Shown here: piece by piece, positions 63,635 to 64,000 of the stretch
Layout of the letters: every line of letters begins with the position of its first letter
How positions within the stretch are numbered: the first letter of the stretch is position 1
From: Thiothrix subterranea
GTDB lineage: Bacteria > Pseudomonadota > Gammaproteobacteria > Thiotrichales > Thiotrichaceae
Length of the DNA stretch: 64,000 nucleotides
Assembly (NCBI RefSeq): GCF_030930995.1
Contig: NZ_CP133217.1
Location: 1,178,001-1,242,000 of the forward strand
Direction: 5' to 3'
Notes under the pieces: model-generated
What the model saw: only the letters and a program-made list of their open reading frames with translations
What the model was told of the DNA's origin: nothing
Databases searched by the model: none
Translations under genes and position numbers: made by a program

Positions 63635-64000
63635 ATGGAACACGTGGTGTTGGTCGATCAGCATAATGCGGTGCTGGGGACTCTGCCGAAAAGCCAAGTG
63701 CATACGCTGGAAACCCCGTTACATCGGGGGTTTTCGGTGTTTATCTTTAATCAGGCGGGGGAGCTGTTATTGCAACAACGCAGTTTCAGCAAACTGACTT
63801 GGCCCGGTTTTTGGTCTAATTCGTGCTGTGGGCATCCGGCATTGGGTGAATCGGTTGCTGAAGCCATCCAGCGGCGGGTGGAGTTGGAGTTGGGGATGCA
63901 GGTGTATGATTTGTATGAAGCCTTACCCAACTTCCAGTACCGTTGTGAATACGGCGGTGTGGTTGAAAACGAAATTTGCCCGGTGTGGTTAGCGCGTACT
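63635..64000 (+). CDS. idi: isopentenyl-diphosphate delta-isomerase type I (3' end outside window)
   Basis: 122 codons are visible and the frame is open at the window end. Starting at ATG 63635 gives MEHVVLVDQHNAV, matching E. coli Idi (TEHVILLNAQG); a GTG at 63605 inside folE2 is an alternative. Nudix-type Idi motifs: TWPGFWSNSCCGHPALGES with the catalytic Cys, RRVELELGM, and VENEICPVWLAR with the catalytic Glu. It interconverts IPP and DMAPP. Starts 7 bp after folE2. Confidence 0.92.
   Translation, partial: MEHVVLVDQHNAVLGTLPKSQVHTLETPLHRGFSVFIFNQAGELLLQQRSFSKLTWPGFWSNSCCGHPALGESVAEAIQRRVELELGMQVYDLYEALPNFQYRCEYGGVVENEICPVWLART

Overview
The window looks like chromosome of a sulfur-oxidising, filament-forming gammaproteobacterium of the Thiothrix group. 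The inference rests on a probable periplasmic sulfur globule protein (6009-6515), gammaproteobacterial housekeeping genes (darP, ycaO, truC, hslO, mreBCD, folE2, rluB) and moderate GC. No rRNA, tRNA, CRISPR array, prophage or insertion sequence was recognised. Function calls come from motifs read by eye; no database search was run.

Region by region. (1) 1-5784: a co-directional block with two paralogous secreted repeat proteins rich in ITQTQ motifs, a small secreted protein, a CsgG-like lipoprotein, and a NarL-type response regulator and histidine kinase. It reads as an undescribed curli- or holdfast-like fibre system with its own regulator, and is the main candidate for a new system. (2) 6009-8442: sulfur globule protein and AsmA. 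(3) 8426-11761, minus strand: egtB-egtD-egtE-like ergothioneine genes. (4) 11.9-18.4 kb: an accessory island with a Phd/PIN toxin-antitoxin pair, an AAA-ATPase/nuclease protein, an AT-rich GmrSD-like (DUF262/DUF1524) pair split at a poly-A tract, and an ATPase_2/DUF234 protein. (5) 18.3-21.3 kb: a cytoplasmic molybdopterin oxidoreductase coupled to an ATP-grasp-like protein. (6) 21.5-33.3 kb: msrB, rluB, a truncated AlbA/HATPase protein, duplicated Cys-rich lipoproteins, an ionotropic glutamate receptor-like protein without the usual pore filter, a tiny zinc-ribbon protein, gmk, gloB, darP, a Rieske protein and several unknowns. (7) 33.4-46.8 kb: ycaO, CBS protein, truC, PATAN-like protein, ROK kinase, PspF-like activator, NlpC/P60 lipoprotein, a copper pair (PCuAC and OprC/NosA-type receptor), Atm1-type ABC exporter, coiled-coil membrane protein and mltA. 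(8) 47.0-51.3 kb: a giant choice-of-anchor L/cadherin-repeat surface protein. (9) 51.4-64 kb: gatABC with a membrane-protein gene, two paralogous lipoproteins, an esterase, a quinone reductase-like flavoprotein, hslO, mreBCD (mreC apparently using an ATT start), folE2 and the start of idi.

Genes are densely packed. Stop-start overlaps indicate translational coupling (egtB/egtD, gmk/DUF4442, gatC/BPSS1780-like, esterase/flavoprotein, mreC/mreD), and several convergent pairs overlap at their 3' ends. Surface and envelope functions are over-represented: repeat fibre proteins, the cadherin-like adhesin, many lipoproteins and cell-wall enzymes. That fits an attached, filamentous lifestyle.
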